Shown here in pieces: positions 1 to 6,437 of a DNA stretch of 7,199 bases. How positions within the stretch are numbered: the first letter of the stretch is position 1; each line of letters begins with the position of its first letter. This stretch comes from Arenicella sp. (lineage in GTDB: Bacteria; Pseudomonadota; Gammaproteobacteria; Arenicellales; Arenicellaceae), in NCBI GenBank assembly GCA_018677115.1, contig JAHHOC010000243.1:1-7199 (forward strand), read 5' to 3'. Both the position numbers and the translations under genes were made by a program. Below the pieces are notes generated by a model, which saw only the letters and a program-made list of their open reading frames with translations, made no database searches and was not told the DNA's origin.

Positions 1-658
1 CTTCGGCATACTCAACTCCCTGAAAGTACAAAAACAGAACCCCAAGCGCAACCGTAATAGCCAGCCAGATAATGGTTTGCATGCGATTTTCTGCGCGCAA
101 CGCATGGTGGGCGATAGTCAGGGTTACGCTGGAAGACAATAACAGGGCGGTGTTATAGAGCGGCAGATGCAAGGGGTCAATCAAGCCGTATTTTGTGGCT
201 TCTGCCACTTCGTTTGCGGTTGGTGCACCGCTGGCGATTATTTCCGCGCCCATGGGGCCAGAAGATGGCCACACGGCTTCAAACCCGGGCCATAACAGTT
301 CGGTTTCCGCCAACCACGGAACCGCAAGCGTGCGCAGATAATAGAGCGCACCGAAAAAAGCGGCGAAAAACATCACCTCGGAAAATATAAACCAAGCCAT
401 GCCCATGCGGAATGACCGGTCTACTTCCATATTGTAATCCGGGCTTTCGGCAATCACCCGGCGGAACCAGATAAATAATAGTGTTGCCAGCAAAAGGCCA
501 CCGACCGTCATCATTTTCGGACCAAAGGCATAGCCATTCAAAAAACTGGCTCCACCCATAGCGATGCAAAACAGGGCTATCGAACTGATAAACGGATAAG
601 CGCTTGAATCCGGAACGTAGTAGTGGTCTTTATAGTATTCGGGGGAATGTGAAGCCAT
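1..658 (-). CDS. coxC: Cytochrome c oxidase subunit III (CoxC/CtaE), 3' end beyond the window
   Basis: Reading the minus strand from the ATG at 658 gives 219 uninterrupted codons to the window edge. The protein starts MASHSPEYYKDHYYVPDSSA and is a multi-helix membrane protein. Family signs are FRMGMAWFIFSEVMFFAAFF (residues 83-102, with the conserved membrane Glu94), LLWPGFEAVWP (121-131) and the HHAL motif (184-187). Subunit III is a core subunit of haem-copper oxidases without metal centres; it stabilises subunit I and its proton uptake. Gammaproteobacterial homologues are near 290 residues, so roughly 70 C-terminal residues lie outside. A GAGGA ribosome site (671-667) sits 8 bases before the ATG. 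It lies 26 bases after ctaG and is the last gene of the oxidase operon visible here. Identity is near certain. Confidence 0.96.
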   Translation of the reverse strand, partial: MASHSPEYYKDHYYVPDSSAYPFISSIALFCIAMGGASFLNGYAFGPKMMTVGGLLLATLLFIWFRRVIAESPDYNMEVDRSFRMGMAWFIFSEVMFFAAFFGALYYLRTLAVPWLAETELLWPGFEAVWPSSGPMGAEIIASGAPTANEVAEATKYGLIDPLHLPLYNTALLLSSSVTLTIAHHALRAENRMQTIIWLAITVALGVLFLYFQGVEYAE

Positions 659-684
659 GTTAGCTTTCCTCAAATTGTAATTTG

Positions 685-1239
685 TTATTTCCCGGCATAT
701 TTTTCGTTATCAAAGAAGGTATATGACAAGGTTAATTCGTGCACATCTTCAGGCAGCGCCGAGTCTAGCATGAAGCGAACCAACATCTCCCTTTCCTCAC
801 CCGGTTGCAGAACCTGCTGAGTGAAGCAAAAGCATTCAGTTTTCTTAAAATGGAATCCTGCCCTGGGCGGTGTCACGTTAAAGGTTGATAACCCGGTGAT
901 TGGTCTATTGGAATAATTCTTAACGTAAAAATAGGCATCCTGCACCTCGCCCACTTTAACATCGAGACCCTTAGTCAGCGGCCTGAATTCCCACGGCAAT
1001 GAGGTATGACTGTGTGAGGTAAAAGTCACGGCCACATCACGGTTCAATGCAATCGCCTGCTGCGCCTCAACCTCTGCAATGACATCGGTCTTGCCGCCAA
1101 ATCCCGTCACCCGGCAAAACGCCTCATACAATGGCACCAATGCGTAGCCAAAACCGAACATGACTACCGCAATAACAGTCAATTGTATAACCAGTTTGTC
1201 CGGCCTTAATCCAATTCCTGATGTCTGTGTAGTTGACAT
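685..1239 (-). CDS. ctaG: Cytochrome c oxidase assembly protein CtaG/Cox11 (copper delivery to CuB)
   Basis: A 184-residue protein with one N-terminal membrane helix (about residues 17-37) and a periplasmic immunoglobulin-like domain. The copper-binding signature CFCF is at 136-139 (Cys136, Cys138), and the conserved cysteine just after the helix is Cys42 (YEAFCRVTGFGG). The C-terminal FMLDSALPEDVHELTLSYTF is also typical of the family. Cox11 hands copper to the CuB site of subunit I, so its place between coxA and coxC fits its job. Length is normal. The ATG at 1239 lies only 2 bases after the stop of the upstream microprotein gene, and no good ribosome site is visible, so translation is probably coupled to that small gene. 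No damage is seen. Confidence 0.96.
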   Translation of the reverse strand: MSTTQTSGIGLRPDKLVIQLTVIAVVMFGFGYALVPLYEAFCRVTGFGGKTDVIAEVEAQQAIALNRDVAVTFTSHSHTSLPWEFRPLTKGLDVKVGEVQDAYFYVKNYSNRPITGLSTFNVTPPRAGFHFKKTECFCFTQQVLQPGEEREMLVRFMLDSALPEDVHELTLSYTFFDNEKYAGK

Positions 1240-1241
1240 AA

Positions 1242-1349
1242 CTATCGCTTGATGAAAAAGGTTGCAATAAACAAGGCGATGGGGATCAACGCGATAGCCA
1301 GGGCAATGCGTGCGTTATTGGTCTTGCGCCGATCTCTTTGCTCGTCCAT
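1242..1349 (-). CDS. 35-residue single-helix membrane protein, likely cytochrome oxidase small assembly protein
   Basis: A short frame between coxA and ctaG on the same strand: ATG at 1349, TAG at 1244-1242, 35 residues. It starts MDEQRDRRKTNNARIALAIA, then continues as one hydrophobic helix (about residues 14-33) and ends FFIKR. The charged N-terminus followed by a helix and a basic tail suggests an inner-membrane protein. Many beta- and gammaproteobacteria carry a protein of this size, with an Asn-containing N-terminus, in the same slot, annotated as a cytochrome oxidase small assembly protein; that link rests on position and shape. It starts 10 bases after the coxA stop and ends 2 bases before ctaG, so all three are probably coupled in translation. 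No clear ribosome site is visible. Its molecular role is not established. Confidence 0.78.
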   Translation of the reverse strand: MDEQRDRRKTNNARIALAIALIPIALFIATFFIKR

Positions 1350-1359
1350 CGCTGATTGA

Positions 1360-2949
1360 CTATCTGACTACAGGTGGCTGATCAAAGGTGTGGAACGGCG
1401 CCGGTGAAGGTACCGTCCACTCCAGACCCTCGGGATTGTCCCATACCTCAGTGGTGGCTTTCTTGCCGCCACGAACGGTTGACACCACGATGTAGACGAA
1501 CAACAACTGTGACAGCCCCAGACCAAATGCACCGAAAGACGACCACTGATTAAACTCAGTGAACTGCAGTGGATAGTCGGCGTAGCGGCGCGGCATGCCG
1601 GCAAGGCCCAGGAAGTGTTGTGGAAAAAACGTGATATTGAAGAAAATAGTCGTCAACCAGAAGTGAATTTTTCCCAGCGTCTCGTTGTACATGTGACCGG
1701 TCCACTTGGGCAGCCAGAAGAAGGCTCCGCCCATCATGGCCATCACCGCACCAGCGAACAGCACATAGTGAAAATGCGCCACTACGAAATAAGTATCATG
1801 ATACTGGAAATCGGCGGGCGTTATCGCCAGCATTAACCCGGACAGGCCACCCATGGTAAACAGGAACACGACCCCGATGGCGTAAAGCATAGGCGTCTCG
1901 AAGGTCATCGAACCACGCCACATGGTAGTCACCCAGTTGAATAGCTTGACCCCGGTCGGCACCGATATGAGCATGGTGGCGTACATGAAGAATAACTCGC
2001 CCTGTAGCGGCATACCAACCGTGAACATATGGTGCGCCCACACTATGAACGACAGGAATGCGATGGCCGCGGTAGCAAATACCATCGAGCTGTAACCGAA
2101 CAGCGGCTTGCGGGAAAAAGTGGGGATAATCTGCGAGATAATTCCAAACGCAGGCAAAATCATTATGTAGACCTCTGGATGCCCGAAGAACCAGAAAATG
2201 TGCTGATACAGCACAGGGTCACCACCGCCTGCAGGATTAAAGAAGGCTGTGCCAAAGTGCCGGTCAGTCAGCAACATGGTTACCGCGCCAGCAAATACCG
2301 GCATGACTGCAATCAGCAAAAAGGCAGTAATTAACCAGGTCCATACAAACATCGGCATCTTCATCAAAGTCATGCCCGGAGCCCGCATGTTCAAGGTAGT
2401 CACGATTATGTTAATCGCTCCCATAATCGAGGAAATACCCATCATATGAATGGCCACAATTGCCATGTCGACACTCATGCCCCCCTGTATGGTTAACGGG
2501 GCATACAATGTCCAGCCGGCAGCAGGTGCACCGCCCGGTACAAAAAAACTGATTATCAAGATTGTGAACGCAAACGGCAGAATCCAGAAACTCCAGTTGT
2601 TCATCCGTGGCAACGCCATATCAGGCGCCCCCACCATCAGCGGAACCATCCAGTTGGCAAATCCGACAAAACCGGGCATGACGGCACCGAACACCATTAT
2701 CAGCGCATGCATGGTTGTCATTTGATTGAAAAAATGCGGATCAACAAATTGCAGACCGGGTTGCCACAGTTCGGCGCGGATAACCAGCGCCATGGCTCCG
2801 CCAACGAATAGCATGGTCAAGGAAAATATCAGGTACAGTGTACCGATATCCTTATGATTGGTGGACATGCACCAGCGGCGGAAAAAACCACTGGGCTTAT
2901 GATCGTGATCGTGATGGTCGTGACCGTGGGCAACTGCTGTTTCAGACAT
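1360..2949 (-). CDS. coxA: Cytochrome c oxidase subunit I (CoxA/CtaD), aa3 type
   Basis: A 529-residue, twelve-helix catalytic subunit that reduces oxygen to water and pumps protons. Haem a ligands are His81 and His394. The haem a3 ligand is His392 (AHFHYV). CuB ligands are His257, His306 and His307, with Tyr261 placed to form the His-Tyr crosslink (GHPEVYI). Proton-path residues are intact: Asp110 and Asn117/Asn118 (GAPDMALPRMNN) and Glu259 for the D path, Lys335 (PTGVKLF) for the K path, so this is an A1-type enzyme. Arg453/Arg454 match the haem propionate pair. The N-terminus (HGHDHHDHDHK, 8-18) is histidine-rich, as in several relatives. A GGGAG site (2961-2957) lies 7 bases before the ATG. 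It follows coxB by 21 bases in the operon. No odd residue was seen. Confidence 0.98.
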   Translation of the reverse strand: MSETAVAHGHDHHDHDHKPSGFFRRWCMSTNHKDIGTLYLIFSLTMLFVGGAMALVIRAELWQPGLQFVDPHFFNQMTTMHALIMVFGAVMPGFVGFANWMVPLMVGAPDMALPRMNNWSFWILPFAFTILIISFFVPGGAPAAGWTLYAPLTIQGGMSVDMAIVAIHMMGISSIMGAINIIVTTLNMRAPGMTLMKMPMFVWTWLITAFLLIAVMPVFAGAVTMLLTDRHFGTAFFNPAGGGDPVLYQHIFWFFGHPEVYIMILPAFGIISQIIPTFSRKPLFGYSSMVFATAAIAFLSFIVWAHHMFTVGMPLQGELFFMYATMLISVPTGVKLFNWVTTMWRGSMTFETPMLYAIGVVFLFTMGGLSGLMLAITPADFQYHDTYFVVAHFHYVLFAGAVMAMMGGAFFWLPKWTGHMYNETLGKIHFWLTTIFFNITFFPQHFLGLAGMPRRYADYPLQFTEFNQWSSFGAFGLGLSQLLFVYIVVSTVRGGKKATTEVWDNPEGLEWTVPSPAPFHTFDQPPVVR

Positions 2950-2970
2950 ATCTAATCTCCCGCTACTATT

Positions 2971-4236
2971 TTATCGTTTGGCTTTGATGTCGGCAGGCAA
3001 TACTACATCGCCGACATTGTTGCCAAAGGCATTGCGCTGGTAGGTTATTACCGACGCTATCTCTTCATCGTTTAACTGATTGGCAAAAGCCGCCATCGCC
3101 GTGCCGGGTTTGCCAAACATTATTAAATCAATCTGCGATTCCCTATCGCCGGTGGCAACTGCACTACCTGCAATAGCCGGGAAGACTCCCGGGATGCCGA
3201 CACCATCAGCACCATGACAGGCCGCACAGCGGCTCTGGTAGACCTCGTCGCCCAAGGCCATCAGTTCGTCCTGGGTCCAGGTTTTTGCCGAAGCTTCCTC
3301 AGCGGCGCTGGCAGCGGGTGCGATAGCTTCGACCACTGCTGCAGCAGCAGAGCTTGTTGCTGCGTCCGCTTCATCTTGATCAGCTATTGCACCGGCATCA
3401 AAACTCTCACCTCCGGACGCAAGCCAGTTATCAAACTGTTCACCGGTAACTACTTGCACCACGATTGGCATGAATGCGTGATCCTTGCCACATAATTCCG
3501 CACATTGCCCGCGGTAAAACCCTTCTTTGCCTTCGTCAACGTTAAACCAGAGCTCATTGATGTATCCCGGAATAGCGTCTTTCTTGGTACCGAACGCCGG
3601 CACCCACCATGCATGAATTACATCATTGGCGGTAATCAGCGCGCGAATTTTCCTGCCCGAAGGGACCACCAGATGATTGTCCACTTCCAGCAGGTAATTT
3701 TCACCTTGTTTCTCGGCAGTGGCCTTATCAAATTGATCGATTTGCTCGCGCGGCGTCGCCAGGGTGCTGTAAAAACTAATGTCGTTGTCGAGGTATTCGT
3801 AGCCCCATTTCCATTGGTAGCCGGTTATCTTTACGGTGTGCTCCGACTTGGTGGTATCTTCCATACTGATCAACACCTTTGTAGCAGGCCAAGCCATGAT
3901 GATCAGAATAATTGTAGGGATGATAGTCCATACAACTTCCACTTTGGTACTGTGACTGAACTGCGAGGCTTCATGATTTTTGCTTTTTCGGTGAGCAAAA
4001 ATCGAGTAGAACATGACACTGAATACAAGCACGAAAATGGCGACGCAAATCCAGAAGATCAGCATATGCAGACCGTAAATGTCGCGCGCAACCTGGGTGA
4101 CAGGTTGCTGGAAGTTAAGTTGGTATTCGGCGTTTGCGGCGCCGGCATAGACTAGCGCGGCGATAGCGCCTCCAATCGCAGTCAATTTTGATGCCAGCTG
4201 GTTTTTCGCAAGCTTCGTGGGTCGAGAAAACACCAT
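2971..4236 (-). CDS. coxB: Cytochrome c oxidase subunit II with fused C-terminal cytochrome c (CoxB/CtaC, caa3 type)
   Basis: I place the start at the ATG at 4236 (421 residues). A GTG four codons upstream (4248) overlaps the GGAG ribosome site (4251-4248), so it cannot use that site. A signal peptide ends near AGAANA|EYQ (36/37). Two membrane helices follow (about 55-80 and 101-118), then a periplasmic cupredoxin domain. CuA ligands are His208 (VIHAWW), Cys245, Glu247 and Cys249 (QCAELCG), His253 and Met256. QWKWGYEY (141-148) is the aromatic entry region. An Ala/Glu/Asp-rich linker (about 283-317) leads to a class I cytochrome c domain with CAACH (337-341) and a probable Met381 axial ligand (GTAMAAF). 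The fused haem c accepts electrons and passes them to CuA. First gene of the operon, divergent from comF. Confidence 0.97.
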   Translation of the reverse strand: MVFSRPTKLAKNQLASKLTAIGGAIAALVYAGAANAEYQLNFQQPVTQVARDIYGLHMLIFWICVAIFVLVFSVMFYSIFAHRKSKNHEASQFSHSTKVEVVWTIIPTIILIIMAWPATKVLISMEDTTKSEHTVKITGYQWKWGYEYLDNDISFYSTLATPREQIDQFDKATAEKQGENYLLEVDNHLVVPSGRKIRALITANDVIHAWWVPAFGTKKDAIPGYINELWFNVDEGKEGFYRGQCAELCGKDHAFMPIVVQVVTGEQFDNWLASGGESFDAGAIADQDEADAATSSAAAAVVEAIAPAASAAEEASAKTWTQDELMALGDEVYQSRCAACHGADGVGIPGVFPAIAGSAVATGDRESQIDLIMFGKPGTAMAAFANQLNDEEIASVITYQRNAFGNNVGDVVLPADIKAKR

Positions 4237-4264
4237 AATTAGACGCACTCCAATTTAAGTTATA

Positions 4265-4286
4265 TTTTTAACCGGCCCGTTAAAAA
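4265..4286. repeat. A/T-flanked palindrome in the coxB leader
   Basis: TTTTTAAC (4265-4272) pairs exactly with GTTAAAAA (4279-4286) around a six-base centre CGGCCC. It lies about 30-50 bases before the coxB ATG. The stem is too A/T-rich for a strong terminator, and it lies upstream of the gene it would stop. An operator or a mild leader hairpin is more natural. The symmetry is seen directly; any function is inference. Confidence 0.45.
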
Positions 4287-4320
4287 AAACTGCCAGTCAC
4301 AAGATTGTATCACTGCGTCG

Positions 4321-4336
4321 GGTGACAATTTTCACA
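4321..4336. promoter_or_regulatory. Candidate CRP/Vfr-type binding site
   Basis: GGTGA-CAATTT-TCACA matches nine of the ten half-site bases of the CRP consensus TGTGA-N6-TCACA, with exact spacing. Its centre is about 92 bases before the coxB start and about 272 before comF, so coxB is the likelier target. The only -10-like hexamer nearby (4309-4304) would put the site near -31, which suits neither of the usual CRP activator positions. Either the real start lies elsewhere or the site represses. Chance occurrence is possible. Confidence 0.4.
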
Positions 4337-4600
4337 CCGTCTGACGCACTTAATATGATTAACTCTGTGCCCACTTTATAGGCGCTCAGAAGGTATCATA
4401 GCCACTCTGTTGCATCAACAAAATAGGCAAGGAATCTTAACAATTATTATAAATGAATTGCCATCTTTGAACATGCTTGAGAGGATTGCCGGACTAGGGT
4501 CTTTCGCATTGATAATAAGCTTGAATGCCGTTAACATTGTGATAGTCGTTTAAAAGGAGCATTTGGGAACAAATGCCGCAGGCGACAAGGAGAAAATGAA

Positions 4601-5347
4601 ATGGAGATATCACCCGGTAAGCTGATTAGAATTTTTCCCCGCGACAACCCGCGGAGCCTTTTGTATGCCGCTCTAAACTGGTTAGTACCGGCGCTGTGTC
4701 TCAGTTGTCAAAGACAAATTGAAGCGGATGGCAGCCCATTCTGCGAACAGTGCTACACGCAATTACCATTTCAGCAGGATTGTTGTCGCCGCTGCGGCCA
4801 GCTATTGGTCGCAGATATGGATCATTGCGGCAGGTGTCTGCAACACCCACCTGCTTTCGACCTGTGTTTTTGTCCGTTTCGCTACCAAGATCCCATTGCC
4901 GATCACCTGCGGAAGTTCAAATACCAGGGAAAGCCTGAACAGGCGCGTCCGCTCGCGCAATTGCTGGCTACAGAGATATTGGCAACTCAACTCACCATTC
5001 CCGAACTATTAATTCCGGTGCCGCTGCACCCCGCCAAACTCCGCCAGCGGGGATTCAACCAGTCCTGGCAGCTGACCCGGCACCTGAGTCGACGGCTGGG
5101 CATACCCTGCTGTAACAGCCTAATAGTGAAAACCAGGGTCACCCCGCCGCAGGCCCAGCAGAAATGGCAACAACGCCTGACCAATGTAAGGGGCAGTTTC
5201 AAATTGTCACGGCGACCCAACGTGCGGCATATCGCCATTGTTGATGATGTGGTCACGACCGGATCAACAGCGGCAGAAATTAGTAAAATATTGAAAAAAT
5301 ACGGTGTAGACTATGTTCAGGTGTGGGCTGTTGCCCATACAGTATAG
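4601..5347 (+). CDS. comF: ComF family protein (double zinc ribbon plus phosphoribosyltransferase fold)
   Basis: A 248-residue protein of normal ComF/GntX length. The N-terminal part has paired cysteines typical of zinc ribbons: Cys33/Cys36 with Cys48/Cys51, then Cys62/Cys65 with Cys76/Cys79. The middle has the family motif PVPLHPAKLRQRGFNQSW (139-156). The C-terminal PRPP-loop motif IAIVDDVVTTGSTAAEI (211-227) marks a type I phosphoribosyltransferase fold. ComF is cytoplasmic and needed for natural transformation in several species, probably in handling incoming single-stranded DNA; its reaction is unclear. In Escherichia coli the homologue is GntX. The start is supported by AAGGAG (4587-4592) 8 bases before the ATG. 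The next gene starts 47 bases later on the same strand and has pilus ancestry, so the two may be co-transcribed. Confidence 0.93.
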   Translation: MEISPGKLIRIFPRDNPRSLLYAALNWLVPALCLSCQRQIEADGSPFCEQCYTQLPFQQDCCRRCGQLLVADMDHCGRCLQHPPAFDLCFCPFRYQDPIADHLRKFKYQGKPEQARPLAQLLATEILATQLTIPELLIPVPLHPAKLRQRGFNQSWQLTRHLSRRLGIPCCNSLIVKTRVTPPQAQQKWQQRLTNVRGSFKLSRRPNVRHIAIVDDVVTTGSTAAEISKILKKYGVDYVQVWAVAHTV

Positions 5348-5394
5348 CCTTAAGAACATACACCCCTAACGGTCACCTGAAGGAAACTGATTAC

Positions 5395-6234
5395 ATGAGC
5401 ACCGACCTGATAGCCATCGCCAATGCAGAACTTGCCAATAAGCTGAAACGGCAAACGCAGAAACCTGAAGCTGCTGCGCAGGAGTCTGCTGCGACAGAAA
5501 GCTCAGAAGAGACTAAAACCTTTAAACAGGATATATGGCAGGCAGTTTACGCGCTGAATTTGATGCGCTATGTGTTGAGCCTGTCGCTGTTGATATTGAT
5601 TACCCTGCCCTATATCAATCCTAAATGGCAACCTTTAGGCGTACTCACTCATTCAAGGCTATTTCTGGCTGCAAATTGCGTGCTGCTGCTTTCAGCGGTG
5701 ATGTTTACTTATTTAAGCTGGCGCAAAAAACTGAGTTTCAACTGGGTGATTCTCGCGCAATTCAGTCTTGATGTGGTGCTGGCAACTATTTTAACGCACG
5801 CCGGCGGCAGCATCGAATCGAGTTTTGCCTTTATCTTTTTTGTGGTAGTCGCAACCGGTAGCGTGGTACTGCCAAGGATTCAGGCCGTTGGCCTGGCATC
5901 AGCTGCTATTATTTTTATGTTTTACGAGCATTTTTACAGCGTTTGGGAATCGATACACGGCATAGAACCAAACTATGGGTTGATGGCCTGGTATGGCACC
6001 ATATTAATAATCTCTTCGCTGCTTATTTCGTATCTGGCCGAACGGATCCGGTTGGCTGAACTGAGGCGATTTATCCCCGGCGACCAGTCCATTGAAGAGT
6101 TCCTGGTTCAGGAAGAAAAGAGCGCGTTGCGTGAAGCGCTGGAAAAAACCAATGGCAATAAAACCGAAGCAGCCAAGTTATTGGGCATGTCGTTTCGGTC
6201 GTTTCGCTACAAAGTGACAAAATATGACATTTAA
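5395..6234 (+). CDS. Chimeric membrane protein: PilS-like sensor domain joined to PilR-like Fis-type helix-turn-helix
   Basis: I choose the ATG at 5395 (279 residues) because AAGGA (5380-5384) precedes it; an in-frame ATG at 5323 lies inside comF. Residues 1-50 are hydrophilic and Ala/Glu-rich. About 57-214 contain six membrane helices resembling the PilS sensor, including LDVVLATILTHAGGSIESSF (125-144) and the end-of-helix YLAERIRLAE (213-222). Residues about 228-279 match the PilR C-terminus: IEEFLVQEEKSALREALEKT (233-252), then NKTEAAKLLGMSFRSFRYKV (255-274), a Fis-type DNA-binding motif. Missing are the PilS dimerisation/phosphorylation and ATPase domains and the PilR receiver and AAA+ domains. 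It therefore cannot be a kinase or open sigma54 promoters, but could bind DNA from the membrane. Remnant or working regulator remains open. A pilin gene follows. Confidence 0.9.
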   Translation: MSTDLIAIANAELANKLKRQTQKPEAAAQESAATESSEETKTFKQDIWQAVYALNLMRYVLSLSLLILITLPYINPKWQPLGVLTHSRLFLAANCVLLLSAVMFTYLSWRKKLSFNWVILAQFSLDVVLATILTHAGGSIESSFAFIFFVVVATGSVVLPRIQAVGLASAAIIFMFYEHFYSVWESIHGIEPNYGLMAWYGTILIISSLLISYLAERIRLAELRRFIPGDQSIEEFLVQEEKSALREALEKTNGNKTEAAKLLGMSFRSFRYKVTKYDI

Positions 6235-6256
6235 AACTGCAACTTTTTGGCAGTTT
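6234..6256 (+). terminator. Weak hairpin at the stop codon of the chimeric gene
   Basis: AAACTGC (6234-6240) pairs with GCAGTTT (6250-6256) across a 9-base loop that contains five T. The stem starts in the last base of the stop codon. There is no T run after the stem, so any termination is probably inefficient. It separates the comF/chimera unit from the pilin promoter region. Confidence 0.3.
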
Positions 6257-6366
6257 CAGTCAACTGGATGACAGATAATGTCCGTGCCGATTTAGTATTA
6301 AAAATCAATATGTTATCGCATCAATAATTTCTCCGGCAAAAAGTTCTCGACGGCATAACGAGACAA

Positions 6367-6382
6367 CTGTCATAGTTGTGTC
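6367..6382 (+). promoter_or_regulatory. Tandem PilR-type recognition pair upstream of the pilin gene
   Basis: CTGTC (6367-6371), six bases, then GTGTC (6378-6382). As I recall it, the Pseudomonas aeruginosa PilR pattern upstream of pilA is tandem (N)4-6(C/G)TGTC, placed about 80-120 bases before the start. Relative to the start predicted from the sigma54-type element (about 6464), this pair lies at about -97 to -82. The same stretch also forms an inverted repeat, ACAACT (6363+1 to 6369) against AGTTGT, overlapping the first copy. Pattern and position are seen; binding is inferred. Confidence 0.45.
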
Positions 6383-6390
6383 ACCCTAAA

Positions 6391-6402
6391 CCGGAGTTCC
6401 GG
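6391..6402. repeat. Short inverted repeat CCGGA-GT-TCCGG
   Basis: A perfect five-base G/C-rich inverted repeat with a two-base centre, between the PilR-type pair and the sigma54-type element of the pilin gene. The two-base centre is too short for a good RNA loop, so a protein site is the more likely reading if it matters at all. No known operator was recognised. Confidence 0.3.
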
Positions 6403-6437
6403 ACCGCGACACTGTAGCCAGCCGTCCCAAAAAAGCA

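Larger units (their letters stand above)
4237..4600. other. Divergent intergenic region between coxB and comF
   Basis: These 364 bases hold no frame I would call a gene. From left to right I see the coxB ribosome site (4248-4251), an A/T-flanked palindrome (4265-4286), a TACAAT -10-like hexamer for coxB (minus strand, 4309-4304) without a well-spaced -35, and a CRP-type site (4321-4336). Then comes an A/T-rich stretch (about 4437-4460) with no matching -35. A TTGCCG (4486-4491) with GATAAT (4511-4516) points toward comF, but its 19-base spacing is long. Finally there are two AAGGAG sites (4554-4559 and 4587-4592); the second serves comF. Start sites of both transcripts are not fixed by sequence alone. 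Confidence 0.6.

Noticed and set aside
279..569. Minus-strand frame of 96 codons at the left edge
   Set aside because: It is another frame of the coxC coding strand; the true CoxC frame reads through the region with clear subunit III motifs.
2029..2725. Several plus-strand open frames opposite coxA
   Set aside because: They mirror the conserved membrane helices of CoxA in other frames and look like no protein family.
2901..2928. Short tandem GTGATC-like repeats encoding the His-Asp run of CoxA
   Set aside because: Histidine-rich N-termini are common in CoxA of related bacteria; the repeat reflects His/Asp codons rather than a separate element.
3505..4155. Open frame of 216 codons on the plus strand opposite coxB
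   Set aside because: It lies entirely antisense to a well-supported gene with all CuA ligands, shows no recognisable domain or ribosome site, and follows from the base composition of coxB.
5323..5394. Upstream in-frame ATG extending the chimeric protein by 24 residues
   Set aside because: It begins inside comF, has no ribosome site and adds residues unlike PilS, whereas the ATG at 5395 has AAGGA at good distance.
6268..6296. Sigma70-like pair ATGACA and TTTAGT with 17-base spacing before the pilin
   Set aside because: The -10 matches only four of six bases and the start would lie nearly 190 bases before the gene; the sigma54-type element closer to the gene is more consistent with pilin biology, though neither is proven.
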